The translations under genes and the position numbers were made by a program. Below are positions 17,482-26,100 of a DNA stretch of 64,000 bases, piece after piece (within the stretch, counting starts at the first letter, position 1; the number at the start of each line of letters is the position of its first letter). The notes below the pieces were generated by a model, which saw nothing but the letters and a program-made list of their open reading frames with translations, searched no databases and was not told the origin of the DNA. Location of the stretch: assembly GCF_005280195.1 (NCBI RefSeq), contig NZ_SZPR01000011.1, forward strand, positions 325,530 through 389,529, in the 5' to 3' direction. The DNA is from Streptomyces galbus (GTDB lineage Bacteria; Actinomycetota; Actinomycetes; Streptomycetales; Streptomycetaceae).

Positions 17482-17535
17482 GGCGCCTGCCCCCCTGTCC
17501 CCGACCGGACGACCGGGCAGGCGCCACGCCTTTTT
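17482..17535 (+). terminator. Terminator after gltD
   Basis: An 11-base perfect stem (GGCGCCTGCCC / GGGCAGGCGCC, 17482-17492 and 17515-17525) with a 22-base loop is followed by a run of five T. This is one of the few T-tailed terminators in the window. Confidence 0.8.
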
Positions 17536-17647
17536 CCGCCGTCCCCGGCCGGTTTCTGTGGCAGGTTGGGCACGGCAGGCGCCGGTGGGGACGGCGCGGT
17601 GGACGAACGGGGCGGCGCACGCCGGCCGGTCGCGGAGGGGTGGGGTC

Positions 17648-18370
17648 ATGGCGGCGATCAGTCTCAGCAAGGTGGAGGAGACCGCGCCGGCGCTGGTCGA
17701 CCTGTACAAGTCGGCCGCGGTCAGCCTCACCGAGCACCGGCTGACCGGGGAGCGGGCCGCGGTGTACCTCGTGGTCGACCACTCCGGTTCGATGCGGCCG
17801 TACTTCCGCGACGGCAGCGTGCAGGCGCTCGCCGACCGGGTGCTGGGGCTGTCCGCCCACCTCGACGACGACGGGCGGGTGCCCGTGGTGTTCTTCTCCA
17901 CCGACATCGACGCGGTGAGCGAGATCGCGCTCGACGACCACGAGGGGCGCGTCGCGCGGATCGCCGACGGGCTGGGGCACATGGGGAAGACCAGCTACCA
18001 CGCGGCGATGGACGCGGTCATCGACCACTACCTCGACAGCGGCGCCACCGCGCCCGCCCTGGTGGTGTTCCAGACCGACGGCGGCCCGATGAGCAAGCTT
18101 GCCGCCGAGCGCTACCTGTGCAAGGCGTCGACGCTGCCGCTCTTCTGGCAGTTCGTCGGCTTCGGCGACCGGGGCAGCCGGCAGTTCGACTTCCTGCGCA
18201 AGCTGGACGAACTGCCGGTGCCGGCCAAGCGGGTCGTCGACAACGCCGGTTTCTTCCACGCCGGTCCCGACCCGCGCGCGGTCTCCGACGCCGAGCTGTA
18301 CGACCGCCTGCTGGACGGGTTCCCGCAGTGGCTGGCGGCCGCGCGGGCCCGGGGGATCGTCACCGGGTGA
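17648..18370 (+). CDS. vWA-domain protein, TerF/tellurium-resistance-like
   Basis: 240 residues, a single von Willebrand factor A domain. The metal-ion-dependent adhesion site D-x-S-x-S is visible as DHSGS at 44-48, followed by YFRDGSVQALADRVLG, a form common in vWA domains of tellurium-resistance (Ter) proteins. The later ligands TSYH (after GLGHMGK) and QTDGG are also present. It has no signal peptide or membrane segment, so it should be cytoplasmic and act in metal-dependent binding or chaperone-like assembly. ATG 17648 is preceded by GGAGG, 9 bases away. No other ter genes are nearby, so the functional link is uncertain. Confidence 0.82.
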   Translation: MAAISLSKVEETAPALVDLYKSAAVSLTEHRLTGERAAVYLVVDHSGSMRPYFRDGSVQALADRVLGLSAHLDDDGRVPVVFFSTDIDAVSEIALDDHEGRVARIADGLGHMGKTSYHAAMDAVIDHYLDSGATAPALVVFQTDGGPMSKLAAERYLCKASTLPLFWQFVGFGDRGSRQFDFLRKLDELPVPAKRVVDNAGFFHAGPDPRAVSDAELYDRLLDGFPQWLAAARARGIVTG

Positions 18371-18431
18371 GGGTGGGCGGTCAGCCCGGCAGGGCGACCC
18401 CGTCGAGGAAGGCCCTGGCGGACGGCTGACG

Positions 18432-19352
18432 TCAGGTGTCGCACTCCAGTACCGTCCGGCACAGCCCGCACCGCGCCCGTATCCGCCCCCGCACCGGTAC
18501 CCGGACGCGTGCGTGGCAGGTCGGGCAGGGGAACGTCACGCGCAGCGGGCCGGGGGAGTCCGGTGTGAACGTGTACGGGGCGTCCGGTGCCGGGCCCGGG
18601 CGGTGGTCCTGGGCGTGGCGGCGGTCGCGGGCGTAGCGTCGCCGGCCCGCCCAGCCCGCCGCGGTCAGCGGCGGCCGGCGCTCGTCGGCGCGGGCCCGCT
18701 CCAGCCCCCGTGCGTACGCCTCGTACGCCTGCGGACTGGTGAACCAGGCCGACGGGTCCTCCCCGAACACCAGCGACCGCTTCGCCAGCACGTACCCGAA
18801 CTCCTCCGGCGTGAGGTAGCCCAGCTTCTGCGAGGACACCCCGTCCTCCCGGAACGCGTCCAGCAGCAGCCAGCCCGCGCCCAGGTACGTCGTGGCCGTG
18901 TCGGTGAGGATCTCGTTGTCCCGGGTGCCGGGGAAGGAGAGGTCCACCCGGTGCAGGTACACGTGCGCGATCTCGTGCGCCAGGGCCGCGCCGATGTCCC
19001 GGCGATGGGTGCGGAACCGGTCGTTCAGCTCGACGAAGTACTCGGGGCCCGCGGTGAGTTCGATGTTCGCCGCGTGCTCCATCCGCCGGAAGCCGACGAC
19101 CAGCCGGGCGTCCGGCAGCCGGTAGTGCCGCACCAGCTCGCGCGCCACCCGCTGCGCCCCCAGGTACAGGTCGTCGGTGTCGCAGAACGCCACGTCGGCC
19201 GGCGCGACACTGGTGTCGAACGCGTGGATGGTGTCGTACGACAGCCGCTTGTACAGCGCGGTGATCGCCGCCCGCACCGTCTCCAGGTGGGGGTAGCCGC
19301 GCTCGACCGGTCCGCCGTCCGCCACGCCCGCACCCCCAAGCCAGCCGTGCAC
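18432..19352 (-). CDS. Putative zinc metallopeptidase with C-terminal zinc ribbon
   Basis: 306 residues, not a protein I recognise as a named gene. HEIAH at 126-130 is a HExxH zinc-protease motif, in the context GAALAHEIAHVYLH. A downstream acidic segment DNEILTDTAT (145-154) could give the third ligand (E147 or D151). The last 32 residues form a separate zinc ribbon with CPTC (276-279) and CGLC (295-298). There is no signal peptide, so the protein looks cytoplasmic. GTG 19352 is used as start, with GGAAA 5 bases ahead. It diverges from chorismate mutase; the two start codons are 40 bases apart. The combination suggests a regulated or nucleic-acid-associated protease, but the substrate is unknown. 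Confidence 0.7.
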   Translation of the reverse strand: MHGWLGGAGVADGGPVERGYPHLETVRAAITALYKRLSYDTIHAFDTSVAPADVAFCDTDDLYLGAQRVARELVRHYRLPDARLVVGFRRMEHAANIELTAGPEYFVELNDRFRTHRRDIGAALAHEIAHVYLHRVDLSFPGTRDNEILTDTATTYLGAGWLLLDAFREDGVSSQKLGYLTPEEFGYVLAKRSLVFGEDPSAWFTSPQAYEAYARGLERARADERRPPLTAAGWAGRRRYARDRRHAQDHRPGPAPDAPYTFTPDSPGPLRVTFPCPTCHARVRVPVRGRIRARCGLCRTVLECDT

Positions 19353-19378
19353 CCGCTTTCCACTCTACGGCGACGCAC

Positions 19379-19384
19379 TAGGGT
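19379..19384 (+). promoter_or_regulatory. -10 box, likely leaderless promoter of chorismate mutase
   Basis: TAGGGT fits the Streptomyces -10 pattern TAnnnT and ends 8 bases before ATG 19393, so transcription would start at or next to the start codon. No clear -35 box is seen. Confidence 0.45.
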
Positions 19385-19392
19385 GAACGCCC

Positions 19393-19743
19393 ATGACCAC
19401 CAGCACCACCGGAACCGGTGACGTCGAACCGGCCGTGCGCGAGGAGCTCGCGCGGCTGCGGGAGAGCATCGACAACATCGACGCGGCCGTCGTCCACATG
19501 CTCGCCGAGCGCTTCAAGTGCACGCAGCAGGTCGGCCACCTCAAGGCCCGCCACCAGCTCCCGCCCGCCGACCCGGCGCGCGAGGCCCGCCAGATCGCCC
19601 GGCTGCGCGCGCTCGCCGAGAGCGCGAAGCTCGACCCCGCCTTCGCTGAGAAGTTCCTCAATTTCATCATCGCCGAGGTGATCCGCCACCACGAGCGGAT
19701 CGCCGACGACGCGGTCGGCGGGCCGCCCGCCACCGGCGGCTGA
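19393..19743 (+). CDS. Chorismate mutase, AroQ type
   Basis: 116 residues, all-helical AroQ fold. Converts chorismate to prephenate for Phe and Tyr synthesis. The first helix REELARLRESIDNIDAAVVHMLAERF carries the conserved Arg and Asp residues (LRESIDNID, A-E-R), then QQVGHLKARHQLPPADPAREARQ gives the active-site Lys and Arg positions, and the last helix ends IIAEVIRHHERI. No signal peptide, so it is the cytoplasmic biosynthetic type. No fused prephenate dehydratase or DAHP synthase domain. No ribosome-binding site is visible ahead of the ATG, consistent with the leaderless promoter proposed at 19379. Confidence 0.88.
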   Translation: MTTSTTGTGDVEPAVREELARLRESIDNIDAAVVHMLAERFKCTQQVGHLKARHQLPPADPAREARQIARLRALAESAKLDPAFAEKFLNFIIAEVIRHHERIADDAVGGPPATGG

Positions 19744-19894
19744 CCTGCGCTGATCCGCCGGACGGGCGCGAGGGACGAGCGGGCGGACCACCGTCGGAAA
19801 CCGGCCTCGGCGGGCACCGATCGTGAGCCCGCGGGCACCCACCGTCAGGGGGCCGACGTAAGCTGGTGGCCCCGCCGCGGGAGGGACGTGGGTC

Positions 19895-20503
19895 ATGCCG
19901 GATGCCAGGATCCTCATCGTCGACGACCACAGGGACACGCGGTACGCGCTGGAGAGCGCGCTCGCCCCGCTGGGCCACCGCCTGTGCTGTGTCGCCGGCG
20001 GCGACGAGGCCCTCAAGGAGGTGCTGCGCGGCCGGGTCGGGCTGGTCCTGCTCGATGTGTGCATGCCCGACGTGAGCGGCCTGGACGTGGTGCGCTACCT
20101 GCGCCGCCTGGAGCAGACCCAGCACATCCCGGTCGTGCTGCTCACCGGCTTCGGCCTCGACCCCGCGCTGACCTCGGAGGCCTTCGCGCTCGGCGTCGCC
20201 GACCTGCTGCCCAAGCCGGTCGACCCCGGGTCCCTGCGCACCAAGGTCCGCTACCTGTACGACGCCCACCAGCGGCGCCTGGCCCTGGAGCGGGAGGTGC
20301 GCGGACTGCGCGCCCTGGTCGAGGCCGGCGCCGCGCCCGGCCCCGGCCCGGACGGCACGCGCGCCGCCCTGCCGGCCCCGCCCCGCCCGGACGCCCGCGT
20401 CCCCGCCGTGCCCGCCGTCCCCGCCCAGCGCGACCCGGCCCGACGGGACGCGGAGCGGCACGGCACGGAGCGGCACGGCACGGAGCAGTGCGACACGGCC
20501 TGA
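19895..20503 (+). CDS. Single-domain response regulator with repetitive tail
   Basis: 202 residues. Receiver domain at about 4-125: acidic pair D10-D11 in LIVDDH, phospho-acceptor D54 in LVLLDVCMPD, Thr in LLTGF and Lys in LLPKPVD. After residue 125 comes a short helix (RRLALEREVRGLRALVEA), then a disordered Ala/Pro/Arg tail with RHGTE repeats. There is no DNA-binding or enzymatic output domain, so it may act by protein-protein contact, like CheY-type or phosphorelay regulators. No histidine kinase is nearby. A TAAGCT -10-like box lies at 19859-19864, and GGGAGGG precedes ATG 19895 by 9 bases. Confidence 0.82.
   Translation: MPDARILIVDDHRDTRYALESALAPLGHRLCCVAGGDEALKEVLRGRVGLVLLDVCMPDVSGLDVVRYLRRLEQTQHIPVVLLTGFGLDPALTSEAFALGVADLLPKPVDPGSLRTKVRYLYDAHQRRLALEREVRGLRALVEAGAAPGPGPDGTRAALPAPPRPDARVPAVPAVPAQRDPARRDAERHGTERHGTEQCDTA
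20451..20495 (+). repeat. 15-base tandem repeat inside response regulator gene
   Basis: Two exact copies of CGGAGCGGCACGGCA (20451-20465, 20466-20480) and one diverged copy (20481-20495). The unit is 5 codons, so copy-number changes keep the frame; it encodes the ERHGT repeat at the protein's end. Confidence 0.85.
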
Positions 20504-20597
20504 CGGCGCGCCGGCCCGCCGCGCCCGCTCCCGCACGGGAAGGGACATAGCGCGCGTACCGGTCCGGCCCTGTGCCCGGACCACACCATCAGGCAGC

Positions 20598-23093
20598 ATG
20601 TCGTCCATGTCCGTACTGACGCGCGACGAAGCGCAGACCCGTGCCCAGCTCCTCGACGTCCACCGCTACACCATCGAGCTCGACCTGACCGGCGGTGACG
20701 AGACCTTCGCGTCGTCGACCGTCGTCCGGTTCACCGCGCGCACGGGCGCGGACACCTTCGTCGAGCTCAAGCCCGCCGAGCTGCACTCCGTCACCCTGGA
20801 CGGGCAGCCGCTCGACCCCGAGGCGCTGGACGGCAACCGCCTGCCGCTGAACGGCCTCACGGCCGGCGAGCACGAGCTGCGCGTCGAGGCGACCATGCGC
20901 TACTCGCGCACCGGCGAGGGCATGCACCGCTTCACCGACCCCACCGACGGCGAGACCTACCTCTACACCCAGCTCTTCATGGAGGACGTCCAGCGCGTCT
21001 TCGCCGCCTTCGACCAGCCCGACCTCAAGGCCGTGTTCGAGCTCACCGTGAAGGCCCCCGAGGGCTGGAGCGTCCTCGCCAACAGCGTCACCGAGCACCT
21101 GGGCGACGGTACCTGGCGGGCCGCGCCCACCCCGCTGATCTCCACCTACCTCGTCGCCGTCGCCGCCGGCCCCTGGCACTCCGTGCGCACCGAGCACCGC
21201 GGGCTGCCCTTCGGCCTGCACTGCCGCCGCTCGCTCGCGCCCCACCTCGACGCGGACGCCGACGAGCTGTTCGAGATCACCCGGCAGTGCTTCGACCGCT
21301 ACCACGAGAAGTTCGAGGAGCCCTACCCGTTCGACTCCTACGACCAGGCGTTCGTCCCCGAGTTCAACGCCGGCGCCATGGAGAACCCGGGCCTGGTCAC
21401 CTTCCGCGACGAGTTCGTCTACCGCTCCGCCGTCACCGACACCGAGCGGCAGACCCGCGCCATGGTCGTCGCCCACGAGATGGCCCACATGTGGTTCGGC
21501 GACCTCGTCACCCTGCGCTGGTGGGACGACATCTGGCTGAACGAGTCGTTCGCCGAGTACATGGGCTACCAGACCCTCACCGAGGCCACCCGCTTCACCG
21601 ACCCGTGGACCGAGTTCGGCGTCGTCCGCAAGCCCTGGGGCTACGACGCCGACCAGCGCCCCTCCACCCACCCGGTGGCCCCCGACGCCGTCCCCGACAC
21701 CGCCTCCGCGATGCTCAACTTCGACGGCATCTCCTACGCCAAGGGTGCCTCCGCGCTGCGCCAACTGGTCGCCTGGCTCGGCGAGAAGGACTTCCTCGCC
21801 GGCATCAACGTGCACTTCGCGCGGCACCGGTTCGGCAACGCGGCCCTCGCCGACTTCATCGACTCCCTCGCCTCCGCCACCGACCGCGACGTCCACGCCT
21901 GGGCCGACGCGTGGCTGCGCACCACCGGCGTCGACACGCTCGTGCCCACCGTCAGCGGCACCAACGGCGACCGCCTGCTCACCGTCGAGCGCACCGGCAG
22001 CCGCCCGCACCGCATCTGCGTCGGCCTGTACGACCAGGACCTCTCCGACGAGGGCCGGCTGGTGCTGCGCGAGCGCGTCGACGTCGACGTGCCCCAGAGC
22101 GCCCCGCAGCCCATCGGCAAGAAGCCCGCGCTGCTGCTCCTCAACGACGGCGACGTCACCTACGCCAAGATCCGCTTCGACGCGGACTCCTTCGAGGCGG
22201 TCCGCACCGGGCTGTGCGGGCTGCCCGACCCGCTGACCCGCGCCGTCGTCTGGAGCGCCCTGCGCGACGCCGTCCGCGACGGCGACCTGGCGCCCGCCGC
22301 CTACCTGGAGGTCGCCCGCACCCACCTCCCGCACGAGCGCGACCTCGCCCTCGTCCAGGGCGTGCTGTCCTTCGCCGCCGGGCAGATCGCCGACCGCTAC
22401 GTGGCCGCCGAGGACCGTCCGGCCGCGCTCGCCGGCCTCGCCGCGCTGTGCCGGGACCTGATCCGGCGCACCGAGGACGGCGACCACCCCGGCCTGCGGC
22501 TGGTCGCCGTGCGGCACTTCATCGACGTGGCCGCCCACCCCGACACGATCGCCGCCTGGTTCGCCGACGGCATCGTGCCCGGCGGCCCGGAGCTCGACCC
22601 GGACCTGCGCTGGCGCGTCCTCGGCCGGCTCGCCGTGCTCGGCGCGACCGACGAGGCCGCCATCGCCGCCGAGCTGGAGCGCGACCCGTCCGCCACCGGC
22701 CAGGAGGGCGCCGCCCGGTGCCGCGCGGCACTGCCGGACGCGCAGGCCAAGGAGCGCGCCTGGGAGGCGATGTTCGTCCGGGACGACCTGTCCAACTACC
22801 TGTTCACGGCCACCGCGCAGGGCTTCTGGCAGCCCGAACAGGCCGACCTGCTCCGGCCGTACGTGGCGCGCTTCTACGACGACGCCGTCGGCCTCGCCGC
22901 CCGCCGGGGCACCGCGATGGCCGAGGCGGCCGGCCGCTGGGCGTTCCCGGCCCACGCGGTGGACGAGGAGACCCTGCGGCTGGGCGAGGCGTGCCTGGCC
23001 CGGGACGAGGCCACCCCGGCCCTGCGCCGCAAGCTGGTCGACCAGCTCGACGACCTGTCCCGGGCGCTGCGGGTCCGCACGACGTCGGTCTGA
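20598..23093 (+). CDS. pepN: Aminopeptidase N (M1 family)
   Basis: 831 residues. Zinc aminopeptidase that removes N-terminal residues from peptides. The exopeptidase motif GAMEN is at 259-263 and the zinc motif HEMAH at 293-297, with the third ligand E316 in WLNESFAEY. The N-terminal beta domain, catalytic thermolysin-like domain and C-terminal helical ERAP1-like domain are all present, so length is normal. A second ATG at 20607 is a possible start three codons later. Cytoplasmic (no signal). The gene stands alone, with a strong hairpin after it. Confidence 0.93.
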   Translation: MSSMSVLTRDEAQTRAQLLDVHRYTIELDLTGGDETFASSTVVRFTARTGADTFVELKPAELHSVTLDGQPLDPEALDGNRLPLNGLTAGEHELRVEATMRYSRTGEGMHRFTDPTDGETYLYTQLFMEDVQRVFAAFDQPDLKAVFELTVKAPEGWSVLANSVTEHLGDGTWRAAPTPLISTYLVAVAAGPWHSVRTEHRGLPFGLHCRRSLAPHLDADADELFEITRQCFDRYHEKFEEPYPFDSYDQAFVPEFNAGAMENPGLVTFRDEFVYRSAVTDTERQTRAMVVAHEMAHMWFGDLVTLRWWDDIWLNESFAEYMGYQTLTEATRFTDPWTEFGVVRKPWGYDADQRPSTHPVAPDAVPDTASAMLNFDGISYAKGASALRQLVAWLGEKDFLAGINVHFARHRFGNAALADFIDSLASATDRDVHAWADAWLRTTGVDTLVPTVSGTNGDRLLTVERTGSRPHRICVGLYDQDLSDEGRLVLRERVDVDVPQSAPQPIGKKPALLLLNDGDVTYAKIRFDADSFEAVRTGLCGLPDPLTRAVVWSALRDAVRDGDLAPAAYLEVARTHLPHERDLALVQGVLSFAAGQIADRYVAAEDRPAALAGLAALCRDLIRRTEDGDHPGLRLVAVRHFIDVAAHPDTIAAWFADGIVPGGPELDPDLRWRVLGRLAVLGATDEAAIAAELERDPSATGQEGAARCRAALPDAQAKERAWEAMFVRDDLSNYLFTATAQGFWQPEQADLLRPYVARFYDDAVGLAARRGTAMAEAAGRWAFPAHAVDEETLRLGEACLARDEATPALRRKLVDQLDDLSRALRVRTTSV

Positions 23094-23111
23094 TCCCTCC
23101 CGCCGCTCGTC

Positions 23112-23140
23112 ACAGGGCACGGCCCCCGGCCGTGCCCTGT
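23112..23140 (+). terminator. Terminator after pepN
   Basis: A perfect 12-base stem (ACAGGGCACGGC / GCCGTGCCCTGT) with a 5-base loop starts 19 bases after the pepN stop. Confidence 0.8.
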
Positions 23141-23238
23141 CCCATATCCCGGCCGGGCCCCCCAGGGGTGCCCCGGGCGGGGCAGTACCCCCTTTCGGGT
23201 TCTGATCGCCGGGGTTCGCGGGCGCGGCGGCATGTGAT

Positions 23239-23266
23239 GCGTACACGCTGGAAGCGTCCCGTACGC
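23239..23266. promoter_or_regulatory. Nested palindrome, candidate operator
   Basis: GCGTAC, then ACGCT-GGA-AGCGT, three bases, then GTACGC form a 28-base nested inverted repeat 21 bases before the decarboxylase start. The position suits an operator or leader hairpin for the decarboxylase/hydroxylase pair. It does not look like an iron box. Confidence 0.4.
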
Positions 23267-23287
23267 GTCGCTCCCGGGAGGACGACC

Positions 23288-24634
23288 ATGAGCACGCCGC
23301 CCCTCGCCTCGGGCCCCGAAGGCACCCGCGCCTTACGGGCGTTGCTCGGCGTCGTGCTGGACGCGCTCGCCGAGGGGGACCGTGCGCGGGGCGGCCCGCT
23401 GCCCGCGGGCGGGCCCGGTCCCGTCGACGCGCGGGTCCGGGACGCGCTGCCCGAGGACGGCGACCCCGGTGCGCTCGCCGCGCTGGTGCGGGTGCTCGCC
23501 GAGGGCTCCGCCGACCCGGCCGACCCCCTGTGCGCGGCGCACCTGCACTGCCCGCCGCTCGCCGTCGCGGTCGCCGCCGACCTCGCCGCGGGCGCCCTGA
23601 ACCCCTCCCTCGACTCCTGGGACCAGGCCCCGGCCGCCTCCGCGCTGGAGGCACGGGTCACCCGGGCCCTCGCCCGGCACGCGGGCCTCGCCGACGCCCT
23701 CGTCACCACCGGCGGCACCGAGTCCAACCAGCTCGCCCTGCTGCTCGCCCGCGAACGCCAGGGGCCCGCCCTGCGCCTGGTGTGCGGGGCCAACGCCCAC
23801 CACTCCCTGCCGCGTGCCGCCTGGCTGCTGGGCCTGCCCGAGCCGGTGGTGGTGCCCGCCCCGGCCGGCACGCTCGACCCGGCCGCCCTGGACGCGGCCC
23901 TCACCGCCCTGCCGGGCCCCCTGCTGGTCGCCGCGACCGCCGGGAGCACCGACGCCGGCCTGATCGACCCGCTCCCCGACATCGCCGCCCGGTGCGCCGC
24001 CCACGGCGCCCGCCTGCACGTCGACGCCGCCTACGGGGGCGGCCTGCTGTTCAGCGAGCGGCACCGCGCGAAGCTGGCCGGGCTCGACGCCGCCGACACC
24101 GTCACCCTCGACCTGCACAAGCTGGGCTGGCAGCCGGTCGCCGCCGGACTGCTCGCCGTCCGCGACCCGGACGACCTCGCCGCGCTCCACCAGCGCGCCG
24201 ACTACCTCAACGCCGACGACGACACCGAGGCCGGCCTGCCCGACCTCCTCGGGCGCTCCCTGCGCACCAGCCGCCGCCCCGACGTGCTGAAGGTCGCCGT
24301 CACCCTGCGCACCCTGGGCCGACGCGGACTCGGTGCGCTCGTGGACCGGGTGTGCGCCCTCGCCGAGGAGTTCGCCGGCCAGGTCGCCGCCCGGCCCGGC
24401 CTCGCCCTGTACGACCGGCCCGTGATCAGCACCGTGCTGTTCCGGCCCACCCGCGCCACCGACGACGCCGTCGCCGCCGTACGCCGCCTGCTGCTGACCG
24501 ACGGCCGCGCCGTCCTCGGCCGGGCCCGCCTCGACGGCCGGCTCTGGCTCAAGACCACCCTCCTCAACCCCCACACCCGGCCCGACGACCTGGCCGCACT
24601 CCTCGACCTGGTGGAAGGAAGCACCCCCAGATGA
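23288..24634 (+). CDS. PLP-dependent group II decarboxylase (DesA-like)
   Basis: 448 residues. Group II decarboxylases remove the alpha-carboxyl of amino or diamino acids. PLP lysine K278 is in the motif DLHKLGW, D246 in HVDAAYGGG binds the pyridine nitrogen, and AHHSLPRA (about 170-177) supplies the stacking His. The early segment HLHCPPLAVAVAADLAAG matches the family. It resembles siderophore decarboxylases such as DesA (lysine to cadaverine) and diaminobutyrate decarboxylases more than glutamate decarboxylase. GGGAGG lies ahead of ATG 23288. The stop overlaps the next gene as ATGA, so it is coupled to an N-hydroxylase. Substrate is inferred only from that partnership. Confidence 0.86.
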   Translation: MSTPPLASGPEGTRALRALLGVVLDALAEGDRARGGPLPAGGPGPVDARVRDALPEDGDPGALAALVRVLAEGSADPADPLCAAHLHCPPLAVAVAADLAAGALNPSLDSWDQAPAASALEARVTRALARHAGLADALVTTGGTESNQLALLLARERQGPALRLVCGANAHHSLPRAAWLLGLPEPVVVPAPAGTLDPAALDAALTALPGPLLVAATAGSTDAGLIDPLPDIAARCAAHGARLHVDAAYGGGLLFSERHRAKLAGLDAADTVTLDLHKLGWQPVAAGLLAVRDPDDLAALHQRADYLNADDDTEAGLPDLLGRSLRTSRRPDVLKVAVTLRTLGRRGLGALVDRVCALAEEFAGQVAARPGLALYDRPVISTVLFRPTRATDDAVAAVRRLLLTDGRAVLGRARLDGRLWLKTTLLNPHTRPDDLAALLDLVEGSTPR

Positions 24635-26070
24635 CCCCCGCCCCGGACCCGTCCGCCGCCCCCGCGGCCCCCCGCCGCGCCCCCGACAGCCCCCGTGACC
24701 TCGTCGGCGTCGGCATCGGGCCCTGCAACCTCTCCCTCGCCGCCCTCGCCCAGCCGCTCCCCGAACTCGACGCCGTCTTCTACGAGCAGCGCCCCGGCTT
24801 CGCGTGGCACCCCGGACTGCTCCTCGACGACGCCCGGGTGCAGGTGCCCTTCCTCGCCGACCTGGTCACGCTGGTCGACCCCGCCAGCACCTGGACCTTC
24901 CTCAACTACCTGAAGTCCCGCGACCGGCTCTTCCCGTTCTACTTCGCCGAGCGCTTCCACCTGCACCGCGCCGAGTACGACGCCTACTGCCGCTGGGTCG
25001 CCGAGAACCTCCCCGGACTGCACTTCCGCCACCAGGTGGACGCCGTGCGCTGGAACCCCGAGCGCGAGGCGTTCGAGGTGGACTTCACCCGGCTCGACGC
25101 CGACGGCGAGGCCGAGTCCCTCGGCCGCACCTACACGCGCAACGTGGTCCTCGGCGTCGGCACCGAGCCGTACGTCCCCGAGCCGCTGCGCCCCCTCGTC
25201 GACGCGCCCGGGGCGCCCGTCGTGCACGCCGCCGACTACCTCGCCCACCGCGACGCGATCCTCGCGGCCGGCCACGTCACCGTCGTCGGCTCGGGCCAGA
25301 CGGGCGCCGAGGTCTTCCTCGACCTGCTGCGCCGCCGCCCGGCCGGCCGTGAGTCGCTGCACTGGATCGGCCGCACCGAGGCGTTCGCGCCCATGGAGTA
25401 CTCCAAGCTCGGACTGGAGCACTTCACGCCCGACTACACCCGCTACTTCCACGCCCTGCCCGAAGCCGTGCGGGACCGGCTGGTGGCCGCCCAGTGGCAG
25501 CTCCACAAGGGCATCGACGCGGGCACCCTGGCCGCCGTCCACGACGAGCTGTACCGGCGCACCCTGCACGGCGGCTGGCCCGACGTCGTCCTCACCCCCG
25601 GCGTCCGCGTGCGCACCGCGGGACGCCTGGCCACCACCAAGGTCGAACTCCACCTGGAACACGTCCAGCAGGACGCCCGGTCCCGGCTCACCACCGACGC
25701 CGTGGTCCTCGCCACCGGCTACCGCGAACGCCCCCTGGAGGGCGTCCTGGCCGGCCTCGACCCGTACCTGCGCCGCGACAGCGCCGGACGCCCGCGCGTG
25801 GACGAGCAGTTCCGGCTGGTGCTCGACCCGTCCGTCACCGGCGCGGTGTTCGTGCAGAACGCCGAGCGGCACACCCACGGTGTCGGCGCCCCCGACCTGG
25901 GACTGGCCGCCTGGCGCAGCGCGACCGTCCTCAACACCCTGACCGGCAAGGAGACCTACCCCCTGCCCGGCCGTACGGCCTTCACCACCTTCGGCCTGGA
26001 CCCGCACCCGCGGGTCCCGCCGCAGGGCGCGAAGGCCCCGGCCCTCACCCCGCTGACCGACGGCGTATAG
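24631..26070 (+). CDS. Lysine/ornithine/diamine N-monooxygenase (DesB/IucD-like)
   Basis: 479 residues. FAD- and NADPH-dependent enzyme that hydroxylates a primary amine, the step that makes hydroxamate precursors. FAD motif VGVGIGPCNLSLAAL near residues 25-39, NADPH motif VVGSGQTGAE at 218-227, and a late ATGY-type segment (VVLATGYRER) are present. The sequence WHPGLLLDDARVQVPFLADLVTLVDP is typical of the IucD/DesB/SidA group. Residues 1-20 are a Pro/Ala-rich extension. It is coupled to the decarboxylase by an ATGA overlap. Acyltransferase and NIS synthetase genes (DesC, DesD) expected for a complete siderophore route are absent nearby. Its 3' end faces the nucleotidase gene. Confidence 0.88.
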   Translation: MTPAPDPSAAPAAPRRAPDSPRDLVGVGIGPCNLSLAALAQPLPELDAVFYEQRPGFAWHPGLLLDDARVQVPFLADLVTLVDPASTWTFLNYLKSRDRLFPFYFAERFHLHRAEYDAYCRWVAENLPGLHFRHQVDAVRWNPEREAFEVDFTRLDADGEAESLGRTYTRNVVLGVGTEPYVPEPLRPLVDAPGAPVVHAADYLAHRDAILAAGHVTVVGSGQTGAEVFLDLLRRRPAGRESLHWIGRTEAFAPMEYSKLGLEHFTPDYTRYFHALPEAVRDRLVAAQWQLHKGIDAGTLAAVHDELYRRTLHGGWPDVVLTPGVRVRTAGRLATTKVELHLEHVQQDARSRLTTDAVVLATGYRERPLEGVLAGLDPYLRRDSAGRPRVDEQFRLVLDPSVTGAVFVQNAERHTHGVGAPDLGLAAWRSATVLNTLTGKETYPLPGRTAFTTFGLDPHPRVPPQGAKAPALTPLTDGV

Positions 26071-26100
26071 CCCCCGGCCCCGGGACCTCCCGCACGGCGG

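Noticed and set aside
23101..23287. Iron box upstream of the siderophore-like pair
   Set aside because: No TTAGGTTAG-like sequence is present. The palindrome there has different arms.
20589..23654. Antisense frame opposite pepN
   Set aside because: Shadow of pepN; composition is low-complexity and the real frame carries all M1 peptidase motifs.
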